This document shows positions 62,129 through 64,000 of a DNA stretch of 64,000 nucleotides, one piece after another. Both the position numbers and the translations under genes were made by a program. The notes beneath the pieces are model-generated. The model was not told the DNA's origin. It ran no database searches and saw only the letters and a list, made by a program, of their open reading frames with translations. Within the stretch, counting starts at the first letter, position 1. The number at the start of each line of letters is the position of its first letter. This stretch comes from Mastigias papua (Eukaryota > Cnidaria > Scyphozoa > Rhizostomeae > Mastigiidae): NCBI GenBank assembly GCA_964019165.1, contig OZ025269.1:2051921-2115920 (forward strand), in the 5' to 3' direction.

Positions 62129-62656
62129 TGTTGTGTATTTGTCTGCATTCAGCTTCCCATTAAGTCAAAGAGATTGCAGACGAATATCAGCTGTATGGTA
62201 ATCTGTTATGAATAGGTTTAAGGCCCATCTTCGTGATTTTCCTCCGTACTAATGCAGGAACTAGTGCGCTATGATTATCGCTGCTTTTGTTTCAACACCT
62301 CTTTCGGCCCCCTTGGTATCTCTGTGAAGGGAAGCCTGACAAAACTCCGGTGCAAATCAAATTTGCACTAGTCATCACACACTAGTCACAAAGTGGCATG
62401 GAAAAGTATCGACTGGCATAGTCTGCTACTTTTCAAAACAATTACCACGGTACAATCTAGCAAGGTTTTGGACTATCTTCCAGTTGTAATTGCAAAACCT
62501 CTTAAACGCGTAGCTAAGACTCACTAGTATCTGCCATATTTTGTGTTATTTGTAGTGTCCTCTCTCCTCCCCAGCTACGCCAAAGCTCCTTCGTAGTTTC
62601 TTCAATGTTTATGTTCCGCCATGTTTTCTGATCACATGTGATCTTGTTCCAGGAGA
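62129..62656. promoter_or_regulatory. Bidirectional promoter between aftiphilin and the 62.7 kb gene
   Basis: The start codons point apart, 528 bp between them, and no other supported exon lies in the interval. No TATA box is evident on either side. A shared promoter is inferred from spacing only. Confidence 0.45.
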
Positions 62657-63895
62657 ATGAAACGATCAAAGAAGGAAGGAAATCGTCATTTATTGCCGGC
62701 ATTTACAAGAGACACCATCGACACTATCTATTCAAAGCTCATAGACGGTATGTCATTCATATGTTTTGACGCAATTCTCCGTAGTAGAGTAGGAAACTGA
62801 ACTGAGCTGAGGTCCCAGACTTTACCCTGCGTACTCACAATACTTTAACTTTTTTGTAGAAAAACTTCCAGATGGCAGCCTTTGTCGTCTGCTGCAAAGA
62901 GATCTTTGTGAAGAGGTAGAGTGCAACGGCCTCAAGCAAATTGCAATCGTAAAGAAGGTAATTTTGACGTAAAAGCTACTACTGAGCATCGTTTTAAACA
63001 TTTTGTTAAAATTTGACCAAGTACTTGAAGCTATGTTTATTAGTAGCTTTGATGATATATTACAGTTAATGACTATAAATCTTTCCTTACCAGAAATTAT
63101 TTATTACTTGACTGATTTATAGTCCAAATGACGGATGAATTCCTGATTGTAGAGTCTAGGATTGATTGATGTAATGGTTGCATCTTTGATTAGGATATTG
63201 TTTACTTTTATGCTATTGCAATTTTAACTAAGAGTATAGTATTGCAGGTCCACAGCAGCTATAGCTGCCTGAAGTCAGCCTGCTTAGTCAAATAAAAAAT
63301 TTATTTAAATTATATATATAATGGGATGTGAATGAATTGAGACAATTTCTCACTCTTCATGGTGTATTGTTTTGCATGGAGGTTGGAGAAAAATTGCTAG
63401 CTAAGTCAAGACAAAATCAAAGGGGATTTGATACTGAGAGGACACTGGAATGCATCACATTTTTGTTTATAAAATGCAGATCAAAGCATCCAGCAAGAAG
63501 AACAATTGCCAGGTGGAATAACTTCTAGCTATTTTATTGTTAAAGTTTGCATTTTCTGTAGCACTGTGCCTCTTTAACAGTATTTCTTTTCAATATTTGA
63601 GCTTTGTAAATCCAGTTGGCTTTTGTTGATTAGCCATTTGGCATTTAAATGGCATTTAAAAATTAATTTATATTCAATGCCACTTTTAGCATTATTCATG
63701 GACTTGTGGATTCAATGAAACCACTTGCAGCAGAATTCCTCACTGGCTTTTTATCTCATGAATTAAATGAGGATGTACAGGTATTGTTTTCATAAAGTGT
63801 GTGTAGCTTATATATGAATGTTTGCAAATCAGAAGACCTTTGTTATTGATGGATTGTCTGCCACTACTTTTGCCTTGCAGATGGTCTCATTTTAG
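62657..63895 (+). CDS. Small unidentified gene, about 101 residues (possibly partial)
   Basis: Exons 62657-62747, 62860-62968, 63690-63780 and 63881-63895 join in phase. They encode MKRSKKEGNRHLLPAFTRDT, EKLPDGSLCRLLQRDLCEEV, IIHGLVDSMKPLAAEFLTGF and LSHELNEDVQ, ending MVSF and a stop. The exon 2 donor is ambiguous: the strong AAG|GTAATT at 62957 breaks the phase, while AC|GTAAAA at 62968 keeps it. With the first donor a short unseen exon would be needed. The product is helical and basic at its start. I do not recognise the family. The last, five-codon exon may be an artefact and the gene may continue to the right. Confidence 0.5.
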
Positions 63896-64000
63896 GCTAG
63901 ACAGCAAATCACATACCTCTTAGAATGGCATTTGGTAACTTTTTAAATTTCGAGTTCATCAGCTGTGATTGTCTCTTGGGGTGAAAACGAGTAAATGTCA

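Overview
The window is animal nuclear DNA. It is AT-rich, its genes are split by GT-AG introns, and most of its length is introns, tandem arrays and short mobile elements. The genes that can be named (a PREPL-like peptidase, DPY30, SIVA1, aftiphilin, an MS4A-like tetraspan, a bZIP factor) are metazoan. An RTE-like retrotransposon and many small inverted-repeat elements fit a marine or early-branching invertebrate, but I cannot name the phylum. Almost no gene is a single open frame, so I rebuilt genes by matching splice-site phase from exon to exon. No transcript evidence was available.

Layout. At 0.3-5.5 kb (-) lie eight exons of a prolyl-oligopeptidase-family gene that runs off the left edge. 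It shares a roughly 0.5 kb head-to-head promoter with DPY30 (6.0-8.2 kb, +, five exons). SIVA1 (10.1-15.7 kb, -, three exons) carries a 3.2 kb, 106-copy minisatellite in its second intron. A hairpin-forming 105-bp array starts about 120 bp upstream of its start codon. At 18.7-25.1 kb (-) is a four-exon tetraspan protein with a C-terminal PPxY motif. At 26.7-31.6 kb (-) is a six-exon bZIP transcription factor. At 38.2-38.9 kb (+) and 42.7-43.4 kb (-) are terminal exons of two convergent paralogues, each with one membrane span and a C2-like domain. At 49.0-49.8 kb (-) are two exons of an unidentified gene. At 55.1-62.1 kb (-) is a complete six-exon aftiphilin gene. It shares another roughly 0.5 kb divergent promoter with a small unidentified plus-strand gene (62.7-63.9 kb).

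The most unusual material is repetitive. At least eight elements belong to a TA-flanked inverted-repeat superfamily with ends close to TACACGCTTTTTTATAAGAA. Their interiors are built from reiterated short motifs that change in step with the inner part of their own ends. There are also three strong fold-back structures, a miRNA-precursor-like hairpin, a tRNA-derived SINE with intact target-site duplications, and several tandem arrays whose unit length keeps a reading frame open.

The genes do not form a pathway. They are housekeeping or regulatory genes (chromatin methylation core, apoptosis regulator, clathrin-adaptor accessory protein, peptidase) interleaved with lineage-specific membrane proteins.
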